Under the pieces are notes generated by a model. The model was not told the origin of the DNA. It saw only the letters and a program-made list of their open reading frames with translations, and ran no database searches. Shown piece by piece: positions 16,837 through 25,623 of a DNA stretch of 64,000 nt. Origin of the DNA: Thermoplasmatales archaeon SW_10_69_26 (lineage in GTDB: Archaea > Thermoplasmatota > SW-10-69-26); NCBI GenBank assembly GCA_003009755.1, contig PXUB01000001.1, positions 62,001 through 126,000 on the forward strand, given 5' to 3'. Position numbers and translations under genes: made by a program. Position 1 is the first letter of the stretch, and each line of letters opens with the position of its first letter.

Positions 16837-17157
16837 TCACCGGTCGGTCCCGCGGCCGAAGAACTGCCCCAGCAGCTCGGCCTGGTCGTCCTCGTAGGGA
16901 TCGCGGACGAGCCGGACCTCGGTCCCCTCCGAGACGGGGTGCCGCACGCGGACCTCGGCCTCCTGCCCCTCGTCGGCCGACTCGACCGGTTCGCGGTTCT
17001 GCCGCAGGGCGGTGACCGCCTCCTCGAAGTCGGCGTCCGTCCCCTGGAAGTGGACGACGTCACCCAGCTCGAGGTGGCCCTTGTCCACACGCACGTTCGC
17101 CATCTGCGTCTCCGGCGAGTAGGATCGCACCGTGCCGACGTGCTCCTCAGGTTGCAT
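16837..17157 (-). CDS. Small beta-barrel protein resembling translation-factor domain 2
   Basis: 106 residues from the ATG at 17157. The sequence follows the pattern of the EF-Tu/IF2 beta-barrel: VGTVRSYSPETQMANVRV, then GHLELGDVVHFQGTDADFE, then a variable strand and GQEAEVRVRHPVSEGTEVRLV. Archaeal genomes encode stand-alone versions of this barrel annotated as translation-factor-like, usually without known role. There is no GTPase domain. An in-frame ATG five codons upstream (MKGRGM) is possible. It is divergent from the ProA-like gene. Confidence 0.6.
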   Translation of the reverse strand: MQPEEHVGTVRSYSPETQMANVRVDKGHLELGDVVHFQGTDADFEEAVTALRQNREPVESADEGQEAEVRVRHPVSEGTEVRLVRDPYEDDQAELLGQFFGRGTDR

Positions 17158-17267
17158 ACCCCGCCCTTTCATGCCAACCCCTGTCAAGGGTTCCTCAGCG
17201 GGTCCTTGCCGGTCCCAGGGCCGCCTTGAACGACAGGCTTTTGTCCACCCGATCCGCCTCGTGGGCG

Positions 17268-18332
17268 ATGGCGTCGCTGGGCGAACGGCTCGCCGAGGCC
17301 CGCAAGGCCGGACATCAACTGGCGCGGGCGCCCGAGCGTCGCAAGGTGGCCGTGGCCGCCTTCGTGGACGAGCTGGCCCCCGCGGACCGGCCCTCACTGT
17401 TCCCGGACGCGCGCTCGGTCGCCGCCTTCGAGGACCCCATCGGCACGATCACCGCCACCCGCGAGACCGCCCCTGGCCGGCAGACGGTGGACGTGCGGGT
17501 GCCGGCGGGGCTCGTGCTCGCCGATGCGCCAGCCGTGGATCTGATCGCGGCCGCGATCGCCGCCGGCGACGCCCTCGCCCTGACCGGCGCCGACGACCGC
17601 CTGGCGTTGGCCCGCCAGGCCCTGGAGACCGCCGGCCTCCCAGTGCAGGCCTTGCTCGCCCTCGAGACGGGCGAGGGCGAGGAGGCCGGCGCCCACGCCG
17701 ATCGGGTGATCGGCGGGCCCTCGCCCTCCAGAGATCGGACCGGCGCCTGCCACGTGTTCGTGGACGGAGCCGCCGACGTCGACGAGGCGCTGGCCGTGTG
17801 CCGGGAGGCCCTCACCGGCGAACCGCAGGCCGTGCAGGCGGACACCGTGCTGGTTCACGAAGCCCTGGAAGGGGCGTTGTTGCCTGCGCTGGGCGAGGCG
17901 TTGGCCGAGACGGGGATCGAGCCCGTGGCCGGCGAGGTGGCTCGCCGACGGCTCTCCCGTGCCCGCCCCGCCGAGCGAGCCACCTGGTTGGGCCGGTCGG
18001 GATCGAGGGCTGTCGGTGTCCGGGTCGTGGGCTCGGTGACCGAGGCGCTGGCGCACGTTCACGCTCACGGCTCGGGCCGTTCGGAGGCGATCGTCACCGC
18101 CGAACCGAGCGCAGCCGAGTCCTTCCTCTTGGGCGCCGAGGCCGAGCACGCGGTCCTCAACGGGCCGACGACGCTGGGCGCCCAACCGCGGCCGCCGAGG
18201 GACACCGTGGAGCCGGATGCGGTGGACGTGGAGGCGCTCACCGCGACCCGGAGCCTCCACCTGCCGGCGCCCGAGGAGGCCCCGGCGGCGACGCTGGCCG
18301 AGCGACTCGATCGAGCGCTGAGGCCGCGGTGA
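17268..18332 (+). CDS. ProA-like (gamma-glutamyl phosphate reductase family) protein without the catalytic cysteine
   Basis: 354 residues with an aldehyde-dehydrogenase-type fold closest to ProA. Visible landmarks are RKVAVAAFVDEL near the start, VRVPAGLVLADAPAVDL, CHVFVDGAADVDEALAVC around residue 165, TVLVHEALEGALLPALGEAL around 200, and VVGSVTEALAHVHAHGSGRSEAIVT around 265, all with clear ProA counterparts. Where ProA has Q-R-P-G-V-C-N with its nucleophilic Cys, this protein reads LTGEPQAVQADTV, with no Cys. It is also about 60 residues shorter. It is therefore probably not an active reductase, or it has another activity. No proB lies nearby. Confidence 0.6.
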   Translation: MASLGERLAEARKAGHQLARAPERRKVAVAAFVDELAPADRPSLFPDARSVAAFEDPIGTITATRETAPGRQTVDVRVPAGLVLADAPAVDLIAAAIAAGDALALTGADDRLALARQALETAGLPVQALLALETGEGEEAGAHADRVIGGPSPSRDRTGACHVFVDGAADVDEALAVCREALTGEPQAVQADTVLVHEALEGALLPALGEALAETGIEPVAGEVARRRLSRARPAERATWLGRSGSRAVGVRVVGSVTEALAHVHAHGSGRSEAIVTAEPSAAESFLLGAEAEHAVLNGPTTLGAQPRPPRDTVEPDAVDVEALTATRSLHLPAPEEAPAATLAERLDRALRPR

Positions 18333-18818
18333 TCACCGGGGATCGATGCCGAGGCTCTCGAGGGCCTCCTCGGCGAGCTGTTCGCCCTCGTCGACGGGGG
18401 CGCTCATCGGTTCCCCGCCCGCTCGGGCCTCGAGATCCGGTTCCCGCATGACGCCAGCCCGCCCCTGGACGACGAGCCCGAAGGCCGGCCACCGCAACCG
18501 GGCCCCCTGGGAGTGGGCGTCCACGTCTGGGTCGGCCGGCACGGTCTCGGCGAAGGCCTGCAACCCCCGAGCCATGCGCCAGGCGCTGTGCAGGGCGAAC
18601 GCGACCAGCGTGAGAGCTACGACGAGGCCCAGCTGGAAGGCCAGCGTCATGCCCGTGATGCGCGCCCCGGCGACGATCGGCACCCCGAAGGCTGCCGCCA
18701 GGCCGAGACCTCGCAGGCTGCTGCGCGCCGCCAGGGACCAAGCGCTGGGCACGCGACGGGATGGCTCCCCGGTCAGCAAAAGCGTTGCGGCCGACCGGGG
18801 AAACAGGGCAACACTCAC
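18333..18818 (-). CDS. Small membrane protein of unknown function
   Basis: 161 residues from the GTG at 18818. Two hydrophobic segments (LRGLGLAAAFGVPIVAGARI and LAFQLGLVVALTLVAFALHS) form a helical hairpin, followed by a soluble acidic tail of about 85 residues. A longer start at 18881 exists but its extra 21 residues look non-coding. Convergent with the ProA-like gene (no gap) and divergent from the PrsW-like gene. Not recognised. Confidence 0.5.
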   Translation of the reverse strand: MSVALFPRSAATLLLTGEPSRRVPSAWSLAARSSLRGLGLAAAFGVPIVAGARITGMTLAFQLGLVVALTLVAFALHSAWRMARGLQAFAETVPADPDVDAHSQGARLRWPAFGLVVQGRAGVMREPDLEARAGGEPMSAPVDEGEQLAEEALESLGIDPR

Positions 18819-18898
18819 GAGCCCCGGTCGGGTAAGCCTGTGCCCGTGAGTATGCCTGCCTGTCACCGGCTTGGGGCCCACGGGAGGTCCCGGCGTTG

Positions 18899-19603
18899 GT
18901 GAGCGATCGCCTCCTGTTCGCGTTGGCGGTGGGGCTGGGCTCGTTCCTGGGCCCGATCCTGTTCGCCGCGTGGGTCCGCAACCAGGAACGCTACCACCGG
19001 GAACCCTGGACGCGGGTTGGCTTGGCCTTCGCCTGGGGAGCCACCGGGGCCGTCGTGATGGCGATCGTGTTGAGCCTGCTGGTCACCGCCAGCGCCGTGC
19101 CCCAACCGATCGGCGTCTCCTCGGCGCTGTTCGGCGCCGTGATCGTGGCCCCGATCGTCGAGGAGGCGACCAAGGGCCTGGGTCTGCGATGGGTGAAAGA
19201 CGAGCACGTGGAGCTGGAGGACGGGCTCGTGTACGGGGCCGCCGCCGGCCTGGGGTTCTCGGCGACCGAGAACATCGTGTACGGCGTCAGCGCCTACCTG
19301 CAGGGCGGCCTGCCCTCGGTGTTGTGGACGGTCGGGTTGCGCACGTTCACCTCCTCGCTGTTGCACGCCTCCGCCTCGGCCCTGATCGGGTACGCGTTGT
19401 GGCGTCGCCGCGCCGGCGCCGGCGGGGTCGGGCTCGGCGTCGCCGGGTTCTACGGCGCCGCCGTCCTGCTCCATAGCATGTTCAACGTCGCGGCCAGCGC
19501 GCAGCTCGTGATCACGTTCGTGGCCGGGCTGGCGCTCGCGATCGGCGGCTTCTCGTGGGTCCGCCGACGGGTGCGCGAGCTCGACCGCTCGCCGCCCTTC
19601 TGA
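18899..19603 (+). CDS. PrsW-type glutamic intramembrane protease homologue
   Basis: A 234-residue multi-spanning membrane protein. The conserved PrsW blocks are present: an early WVRNQERYHREPW loop, the E-E pair in APIVEEATKGLGL, EDGLVYGAAAGLGFSATEN with the family glutamates, RTFTSSLLHA, and a final LHSMFN. In bacteria PrsW performs site-1 cleavage of an anti-sigma factor; in archaea the substrate is unknown. GGGAGGT lies 10 bp before the GTG at 18899, which decides the start over the adjacent TTG. Confidence 0.8.
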   Translation: MSDRLLFALAVGLGSFLGPILFAAWVRNQERYHREPWTRVGLAFAWGATGAVVMAIVLSLLVTASAVPQPIGVSSALFGAVIVAPIVEEATKGLGLRWVKDEHVELEDGLVYGAAAGLGFSATENIVYGVSAYLQGGLPSVLWTVGLRTFTSSLLHASASALIGYALWRRRAGAGGVGLGVAGFYGAAVLLHSMFNVAASAQLVITFVAGLALAIGGFSWVRRRVRELDRSPPF

Positions 19604-19610
19604 CGTCGGC

Positions 19611-20978
19611 TCACCCTTGGGCTGGGTCGACCTGGCCGTACCAGATCGTGGGCACGTCGGTCGTCGTGTCGGTCCACGTCACGTGGGAGACGCCATCGGC
19701 GTCCACGTCGACCTCGAAGAAGTCCAGCAGCCGACGCTCGTCGCTTCGGCCCTCGAGCACGCAGCCCAGCCCGCCCACGCAGATCGGGCCCTCGTGGTTG
19801 GGCTCGTCGGTGATGCGCGTGACCTCGGCCTGCTCCAGCGTCGAGCCGTTGACCTCGAACTGGAAGCTGGCGTGCATCGGGTACCACTCGCCATCCTGCT
19901 CGCCGGGGGCCGCCTTGCCGCGGGCTTCGTACCAGACGACGGACACGGTCCCGTCCTCGTTGGCGCTCGTCCACGGGAACACCGCCGTGCTGTTCGTCGA
20001 CGACAACGTCACGGGTTCGCTCCAGGTTTCCCCGCCGTCGGTGGTGGTCATCGCCTCGACGCGGGCGGTCCCGTCGAGGGCCTCGCTGTAGACGAACGTC
20101 CACTGGCCCTCGCCGGCGGTGGACAGGCTGGGGAACACGTTGGCCGCGGGCCCGTCGGCGTCGGGCGCGTCGGTCCGCGTCCAATCCATCGCCTCGCCGG
20201 TCGGCGAGGTGAGCACGCTCAGGTTCGCGCCGTCCTCGCCACCGATGCAGGGGATGACCAGCTCGTCGCCGGGATCCAGGGCCGGGTCGGCCTGGCTGCA
20301 GCTCGGGATCGAGACGTCCTGGAGGAACGTCTGGCCGCCGTCGACGCTGCGGGCGACGCGGTAGCCGGTGCTCGTCTGCAGGTACTTGACGTACACCTCG
20401 TCCTCCCCGGCACCGGTGATCCACGGGCGATCGGTGCCGGGAAGGCCGGCCGCGCTCTGGGCGGCCAGCCACGTCTCGCCGCCGTCGTCGCTGGCGGAGA
20501 CGCCGTTGGAGGCCAGCATCGAGAGGTCGACGAAGTAGGCGCGCCCGCCCTCGTCCTGCGAGAGGTCGCCCTCGACGCCGGGCACGGCGTTCCGGTAGGG
20601 CGTGTACTCGTCACTGGGACCGGGCGTGTCGATGTCGACCAGATCCCAGCGTTCCCCGTCGTCGGTGGATCGCCAGATGTAGGATTGACCGAAGTGGCCG
20701 GGCGCGTCGGTGGGATCCTCGATGTAGCGCGAGAACCCGCCGGCGCCGGTGATCAACAGCGTGCCGTCGTCGAGCGCGAGGATCGAGGGCTCACCCGACC
20801 AGCGATCCTCGACCTGGACGACCCGCTCCACGGTCTCGGACACGTTCGGCAGGCCCGCCCGCTCCTCGACGTCCTCGGCGGACTGGGCGTCGAGATCCTC
20901 CCCATCCCCGCCGGTGCCAAGGCACCCGGCGAGCACGGCCAACAGCGCCACTCCCAAGATCGACCAGCGACGGTGCAC
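19611..20978 (-). CDS. Lipoprotein with BNR/sialidase-type beta-propeller
   Basis: 455 residues. The N terminus is a lipoprotein signal with lipobox LAGC (LLAVLAGCLGTGGD), so the mature protein is tethered outside the membrane. The body contains at least four Asp-box repeats of the S-x-D-x-G-x-x-W type (RSTDDGERW, SASDDGGETW, RSVDGGQTF, TTTDGGETW), the mark of a six- or seven-bladed propeller. Catalytic sialidase residues cannot be confirmed, so a binding or photosystem-assembly-like propeller is as likely as a glycosidase. The GTG at 20978 is chosen because it immediately precedes the signal; upstream in-frame sequence is antisense to the next gene. Convergent with the PrsW-like gene. Confidence 0.8.
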   Translation of the reverse strand: MHRRWSILGVALLAVLAGCLGTGGDGEDLDAQSAEDVEERAGLPNVSETVERVVQVEDRWSGEPSILALDDGTLLITGAGGFSRYIEDPTDAPGHFGQSYIWRSTDDGERWDLVDIDTPGPSDEYTPYRNAVPGVEGDLSQDEGGRAYFVDLSMLASNGVSASDDGGETWLAAQSAAGLPGTDRPWITGAGEDEVYVKYLQTSTGYRVARSVDGGQTFLQDVSIPSCSQADPALDPGDELVIPCIGGEDGANLSVLTSPTGEAMDWTRTDAPDADGPAANVFPSLSTAGEGQWTFVYSEALDGTARVEAMTTTDGGETWSEPVTLSSTNSTAVFPWTSANEDGTVSVVWYEARGKAAPGEQDGEWYPMHASFQFEVNGSTLEQAEVTRITDEPNHEGPICVGGLGCVLEGRSDERRLLDFFEVDVDADGVSHVTWTDTTTDVPTIWYGQVDPAQG

Positions 20979-21095
20979 GGGCCCCGAGGCGATCTGGCAC
21001 GGCAAAACCGTTGGGGTGCCACGGGCGAGGGCGGCCCCGCGGGACGAGATGCGAAGGCCCAAGATCCAGGCCGTTACTCGTCGGGCTGGCTCAGG

Positions 21096-22817
21096 ATGTC
21101 GGCGCCAGGAAGCGACGAGGCGGACGTCCACGAACGGCTCGACCGCATGGAGCAGCGCATCGACCGGCTCGAGCGGGCGATCCGGCAGCTCGCCGAGCAC
21201 CAACGCAGCGAGCCCTCCGCCGACGACGAGGAGGACGAGGCTCGCACGTTCTCGCCGACCGAGGACCCCTCCGCCAGCCCGGCCAGCCCCGAACCCAGCC
21301 CCGCCGGCAACCGCTCGGCCGGGCTCGAGCAACGCATCGGCGCCGACCTGCTCGCCAAGGCCGGCGTGCTCGTCCTCGTGCTCGGGTTGGCCTTCTTCGT
21401 CGCCTGGGCGATCGAGTCCGGCCTGATCGGGCTGAAGACGCGCATCGTGCTCGGCGTCCTCGGCGGCCTGGGCGTCGCCGGCGCCGCCTACCCCTTCCAC
21501 GACTCGGCCCGCTACGGCCGGTTGGCCCAGGTGCTCGCCGGCGGCGGCTTCGGGCTGGCCTACTTCAGCCTCTTCGCCGCCCACCACTTCCCCGACTACC
21601 AGGCCGCCATCGGCATCGGCTTCTGGACCGACACCATCCTGTTGACGATCGTCGCCGCCGCGGCCGCCGGCTACGGGCTCAAGATCGCCTCGCCGGCCTT
21701 CCTGCTCGAGGCGCTCGCGCTCGGCGTCACCACCTCGTTCCTCGCGCTCGACCTCACCGCGTTCACGCTCGCCTACGCCACCGCGATCGGGCTCGGCGTC
21801 GCCCTCGCCGCCGCGCGCCTGCGCGCCCCGCGCGTCGCGGCCCTGTCCCTCACCACGATCTACGGGCACGGCCTCGTCACGCACCTCGCCGGCGAATCCC
21901 CCCGCCTCGTGCTCGGCGCGCTCGCCGTCGACGCCGCCCTCGTCGGCCTCTTCGCCCTGCTCGTCCCCGAGGACCTCTCGATCGAGCCGGGCCCCGACCT
22001 CGCCGACCCGGCCGTCCTGTACGCCGCGAACGCCGCCGCCTTGATCGTCGTCGGCACGATCGTCGCCGAGACCGGCGACGTGCTCGCCGACGGCGTCTTC
22101 CCCCTGCTGGCCGGCGTCGCGCTCGGGCTCGCTGGCCTACCGGCTCGGCTGCGATCCCCGCGCCTGACCGCCGTCTCGCTGGTCGCCGGCCTCGCCAGCC
22201 TGCTGACCGGCGCCTGGTTCGCCTTGACGCCCGTCACCGTGCTCTACGCCTGGGCCGGCACCCTGCTGGCGCTGGCGCTGCTCGCCGGCCTCGTCGACCA
22301 CGAGCTGCTCGACCGCGTCGTGCACGCGATGGGCATCCTCGTCGCCCTCGGCACGTGGAACGGCTTCCCAGCGATCGAGGCGGGCGGCGAACGCGTCGCC
22401 GTGCTCGGGCTCCTCACGCTGGCCTTCGCCGTCGCCTTCCTCGCGCTGAAGACCGCTCGCGACACCGAGCCGACCCCGACACCCACGCGGCTGCACCTCG
22501 CCGCCGCCACGGCCGCGCTCGGCGCCCTGCTCCTGGTCGAGCTCGACGCCTGGCGGTCGACCGTCGCACTCGGCGGCGCCGGCATCCTCGCCCTGCTGGC
22601 CGGCTTCCTCGTCGACTGGGCCGAGCCGCGGTGGGCCGGCCTGGGCCTGTTCGGGCTCGGCCTGCTGAAGGCCTTCGCCGTCGACGTCTGGGACCTCGAT
22701 CCCGCCCTCCGCGTCGTCGCGTTCGTCGGGCTCGGCCTCGCCCTCGTGGCCGGCGCCTTCGCCTACGCCCGCTTCCTCGACCCGAGCCCTCCCGACGGGC
22801 CCGAGGGATCGGCTTAG
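21096..22817 (+). CDS. DUF2339 family polytopic membrane protein
   Basis: 573 residues. A short coiled coil (DVHERLDRMEQRIDRLERAI) and a disordered acidic linker are followed at about residue 78 by GLEQRIGADLLAKAGVLVLVLG, the entry motif of DUF2339. About 14-16 hydrophobic segments follow to the end, with a family-typical YGRLAQVLAGGGFGLAYFSLFAAHHF. The function of the family is unknown. The ATG at 21096 begins the coiled coil. Divergent from the lipoprotein gene with 117 bp between them. Confidence 0.8.
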   Translation: MSAPGSDEADVHERLDRMEQRIDRLERAIRQLAEHQRSEPSADDEEDEARTFSPTEDPSASPASPEPSPAGNRSAGLEQRIGADLLAKAGVLVLVLGLAFFVAWAIESGLIGLKTRIVLGVLGGLGVAGAAYPFHDSARYGRLAQVLAGGGFGLAYFSLFAAHHFPDYQAAIGIGFWTDTILLTIVAAAAAGYGLKIASPAFLLEALALGVTTSFLALDLTAFTLAYATAIGLGVALAAARLRAPRVAALSLTTIYGHGLVTHLAGESPRLVLGALAVDAALVGLFALLVPEDLSIEPGPDLADPAVLYAANAAALIVVGTIVAETGDVLADGVFPLLAGVALGLAGLPARLRSPRLTAVSLVAGLASLLTGAWFALTPVTVLYAWAGTLLALALLAGLVDHELLDRVVHAMGILVALGTWNGFPAIEAGGERVAVLGLLTLAFAVAFLALKTARDTEPTPTPTRLHLAAATAALGALLLVELDAWRSTVALGGAGILALLAGFLVDWAEPRWAGLGLFGLGLLKAFAVDVWDLDPALRVVAFVGLGLALVAGAFAYARFLDPSPPDGPEGSA

Positions 22818-23011
22818 GTCCCTCCTCGGGCTGTCTCGTTAAGCAGGGGCCGCGAAGGGCACGAAGGATCGCCAAGGCCACGAAGGGCCTGTGGCTCGCC
22901 GGCCGGGCGGCGTTGTCACGGCAGCTGCTCCCCGTTGTGCCCTGGCGTCCCCTCGCGTCCTTGGTGGTCCCCCCGTTTCTTATCCTTACAGCGCGGCCCC
23001 TCCTCCAGGGT

Positions 23012-23023
23012 AACCCTTTCAAA
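23012..23023 (+). promoter_or_regulatory. TATA-like box of icd
   Basis: CTTTCAAATAGG is an A/T-rich hexamer block in GC-rich DNA, centred about 28 bp before the icd ATG at 23045, the distance expected for a near-leaderless archaeal transcript. Confidence 0.5.
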
Positions 23024-23044
23024 TAGGGGCGCGTTCCCGCAACC

Positions 23045-24298
23045 ATGCCCGAGGAGCCCTCCTTCGACCGCGTCGAGGTGCCTGCCGGTTCGCGGATCAC
23101 TTACGAGGACGGCGAGCTCGACGTCCCCGAGGACCCGATCATCCCCGTCATCTACGGCGACGGGATCGGCAAAGACGTCGCGCCCGCCATGCGCAAGGTG
23201 CTGGACGAAGCCGCGCAGGCCACCGGCCGCGAGATCAACTGGATGCGGCTGTACGCCGGCGAGAGCGCCCGCGAGGCCTACGACGAGAACCTGCCCCAGG
23301 AGACCGTCGACGCGATCCGACACTTCCGCGTCGCGATCAAGGGCCCGCTCACGACGCCCGTCGGCGCCGGGTTCCGCTCCTTGAACGTCGCGCTGCGCAA
23401 GAAGCTCGACCTGTACGCGAACGTGCGCCCGACCTACCACCTCGAGGGCATCCCCTCGCCGATGAAGAACCCCGAGCAGATGGACATGATCACGTTCCGG
23501 GAGAACACCGAGGACGTGTACGCCGGCATCGAGTGGGAAGCCGGCAGCGACGAGGTCGACGAGGTGAAGCGGTTCCTCGTCGAGGAGATGGACGTCGGGG
23601 ACTCCATCCACGATGGGCCCGTCGGCATCGGCGTCAAGCCGATCACCGAGTTCGGCACCAAGCGGCTGGTCCGCCAGGCGATCGACTACGCCCTCGAGAA
23701 CGACCGCGACACGGTCACGCTCGTCCACAAGGGCAACATCATGAAGTTCACCGAGGGCGCCTTCCGCGACTGGGGCTACGAGGTCGCCAACGAGGAGTAC
23801 GGCGACGAGGTCATCACCGAGGACACGCTGTGGGAGGAGCGCGACGGCGAGCTGCCGGAGGACGCCGTCGTCGTCAACGACCGCATCGCCGACAACATGC
23901 TCCAGCAGTTGCTCACCCGCACCGACCAGTACGACGTGCTGGCGATGCCCAACCTCAACGGCGATTACCTGTCCGACTCCGCCGGCGGCCAGATCGGCGG
24001 CCTCGGCATCGCGCCCGGCGCCAACCTCGGCGACGGCCGCGTGCTCGCCGAGCCCGTCCACGGCTCCGCGCCCAAGTACGAGGGCCAGGACAAGGTCAAC
24101 CCGAGCGCGTTGATGCTCTCCGGCGTCCTCATGCTCGAGCAGATCGGTTGGGACGACGCCGCCAAGCTGGTGCGCGACGCCGTCGAGGCCCAGATCAGCT
24201 CGGGCCGGGTCACCTACGACATCCACCGCAACATCGAGGGCGGCACCAAGCTCGCCACGAGCGAGTTCGCCGACGAGGTCGCCAAGCGGATCTCGTAG
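23045..24298 (+). CDS. icd: Isocitrate dehydrogenase (NADP type)
   Basis: 417 residues. Oxidative decarboxylation of isocitrate to 2-oxoglutarate in the TCA cycle. Landmarks: GDGIGKDV at the start, the substrate loop GAGFRSLNVALRKKLDLYANVRP with the serine and arginines that bind isocitrate, the metal-binding aspartates in GDYLSDSAGGQIGGLG, and SAPKYEGQDKVNP followed by VTYDIHRN. Lys-Tyr after AP and the Tyr/Arg pair in YDIHR are the residues that select NADP over NAD in the E. coli enzyme. Full length. Stand-alone gene with its own promoter. Confidence 0.95.
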   Translation: MPEEPSFDRVEVPAGSRITYEDGELDVPEDPIIPVIYGDGIGKDVAPAMRKVLDEAAQATGREINWMRLYAGESAREAYDENLPQETVDAIRHFRVAIKGPLTTPVGAGFRSLNVALRKKLDLYANVRPTYHLEGIPSPMKNPEQMDMITFRENTEDVYAGIEWEAGSDEVDEVKRFLVEEMDVGDSIHDGPVGIGVKPITEFGTKRLVRQAIDYALENDRDTVTLVHKGNIMKFTEGAFRDWGYEVANEEYGDEVITEDTLWEERDGELPEDAVVVNDRIADNMLQQLLTRTDQYDVLAMPNLNGDYLSDSAGGQIGGLGIAPGANLGDGRVLAEPVHGSAPKYEGQDKVNPSALMLSGVLMLEQIGWDDAAKLVRDAVEAQISSGRVTYDIHRNIEGGTKLATSEFADEVAKRIS

Positions 24299-24438
24299 AG
24301 CACGCATCGACGGGCCTGGGGGATCGGCTATCCGCGGGCCGTCCAGGCTGGCCCGAAAAGAGGCCCCCTGGGCCCCGCTCGTCGACCGCGTCTGCTGTCG
24401 GGGAAGGCGTTTAGGACCACCGTCGGCCTGCGAGGCTC

Positions 24439-25074
24439 ATGCCCACGTTCCACGGCGACGGGCCCCTCTCCGTCGTCGGCATCCCCGGCAGCCTGCGCGA
24501 CCCCAGCTACACCCGCTTCACCGTTCGCTTGGCCCTCGCCGGCGCCGAGGAGGCCGGCGCCCGGACCCACCTGGCCGACCTGCGCGAGTACGAGCTCCCC
24601 TACTGCGACGGCTCCCAAGAGCAGGGCGAGGTCGGTGACGTCGCCAAGTTGCGTGAGGAGGTGCGCGAGGCCGAGGGCATCGTGCTCGGCACGCCCGAAT
24701 ACCATGGCGGCTACTCCGGCGTGCTGAAGAACGCGCTCGACCTGATGGGCTTCGACGAGTTCGAGGGCAAGATGATCGGCCTCGTCGGCGTCAGCGGCGG
24801 CCGGATGGGCGGCTTCGGCGCCATGAACGCGCTGCGCGAGGTCGGCCGCGCCCTGCACGCCTGGGTCGTCCCCACGCAGACCTCGATCCCGAAGGCGTGG
24901 AGCGTCTACGACGACGAGACCGGCGAGATCGACGACGAGGAACTCGGCCAGCGCGTGCGCGAGGTCGGCGAGGAGGTCGTCCGCTACGCGAACCTCCACG
25001 AGGCCGAGGACAAGCTCGACTTCCTGCGCACGTGGGAGTGCGCCACCGAGAACCCCGGCGCCGAGGCGCGCTGA
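24439..25074 (+). CDS. NADPH-dependent FMN reductase family flavoprotein
   Basis: 211 residues with a flavodoxin-like fold. The FMN phosphate loop is GIPGSLRDPSYTRF at residues about 13-26; the second family signature is LGTPEYHGGYSGVLKNALDLM around residue 90, followed by VGVSGGRMGGFGAMNALREVGRAL. Members reduce FMN, quinones, azo compounds or chromate with NADPH. A C-terminal extension of about 35 acidic residues is unusual. It lies 140 bp after icd on the same strand, possibly with its own promoter. Confidence 0.85.
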   Translation: MPTFHGDGPLSVVGIPGSLRDPSYTRFTVRLALAGAEEAGARTHLADLREYELPYCDGSQEQGEVGDVAKLREEVREAEGIVLGTPEYHGGYSGVLKNALDLMGFDEFEGKMIGLVGVSGGRMGGFGAMNALREVGRALHAWVVPTQTSIPKAWSVYDDETGEIDDEELGQRVREVGEEVVRYANLHEAEDKLDFLRTWECATENPGAEAR

Positions 25075-25162
25075 GCGCTCGCCCGGCCGACGAGCGAGGT
25101 CCCCGGGCGGGCTCGCGCCGGACCGAAGGCGCTTTGGGCCCCCCACCCACGGTGAGGGTCGA

Positions 25163-25351
25163 GTGGACCTCCCCGACCTCGTCTCCGACCTCAGCAGCGA
25201 CGAGGAGGCGGGCAGGGCTGCCGCCTGGAAGGAGGAACGATTCGACGAGATCGTCGCGGAGAACCTCGAGATCGCGGCAGCGGTCCCTGATCCGTCCCCC
25301 TCTCCCGCGGATCACGCACGGCTCGTGCCGCATCAGACCCAGCCGTCCTAA
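25163..25351 (+). CDS. Short hypothetical protein, probably truncated by tRNA-associated repeats
   Basis: 62 codons from a GTG. The first 42 residues (MDLPDLVSDLSSDEEAG, then AAWKEERFDEIVAENLEIAA) have the composition of a real acidic helical protein. From about 25287 the frame runs into the tRNA-Tyr repeat cluster and becomes low-complexity. I read it as the 5' end of a gene cut off by an insertion at tRNA-Tyr. Family not recognised. Confidence 0.4.
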   Translation: MDLPDLVSDLSSDEEAGRAAAWKEERFDEIVAENLEIAAAVPDPSPSPADHARLVPHQTQPS

Positions 25352-25519
25352 TCCGGGAGAGGGGACAGCTGACGCTATTCCCCTGTCAGGATCTTGGATC
25401 AGTCCCCTCTCCCAGGGATCACGGACGACCGTGCTGCGGTGTCTGCGGTCGTCCTAATCCGGGAGAGGGGACAGCTGACGCTACTCCCCTGTCAGGATCT
25501 TGGATCAGTCCCCTCTCCC
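25287..25519. repeat. Alternating direct and inverted copies of the tRNA-Tyr 3' end with palindromes
   Basis: A 69-bp unit occurs at 25345-25413 and 25451-25519 with one mismatch; the second copy runs into the tRNA-Tyr 3' end. Each unit carries the tRNA tail in both directions: ATCCGGGAGAGGGGAC, then 35 bp, then GTCCCCTCTCCC. A third, degenerate tail lies at 25294-25306. The spacers are themselves palindromic (GGACGACCG ... CGGTCGTCC at 25423-25455). The tRNA tail thus appears five times in alternating orientation. Confidence 0.75.
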
Positions 25520-25623
25520 GGATTCGAACCGGGGACATCCTGCTCTCTGCAGCGCCTGTCGGGTGCTCACCCGAGAGTGTTCTTCTACAGGCAGGCGCTC
25601 CGGCCAGTCTGAGCTAAGAGGGG
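25509..25623 (-). tRNA. tRNA-Tyr (GTA) with an intron
   Basis: Acceptor CCCCTCT pairs with AGAGGGG, the D stem is GCTC/GAGC, the anticodon stem is CCTGC/GCAGG with loop CTGTAGA (anticodon GTA), and the T arm is CCCGG-TTCGAAT-CCGGG. The gene is 115 bp; about 40 bp in excess lie after position 37, the canonical archaeal intron site. The intron contains the palindrome CGGGTGAGCACCCG, compatible with a bulge-helix-bulge substrate for the splicing endonuclease. Its 3' end is duplicated in the neighbouring repeat cluster. Confidence 0.85.

Noticed and set aside
19617-21095. Plus-strand upstream extension of the DUF2339 frame to 19617
   Set aside because: It crosses the antisense of the BNR lipoprotein; the DUF2339 protein begins naturally at the ATG at 21096.
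22850-22900. Short GAAGGGCACGAAGG/CACGAAGGGCC repetition after the DUF2339 gene
   Set aside because: Only two or three degenerate 10-mers; too short to call a repeat feature.
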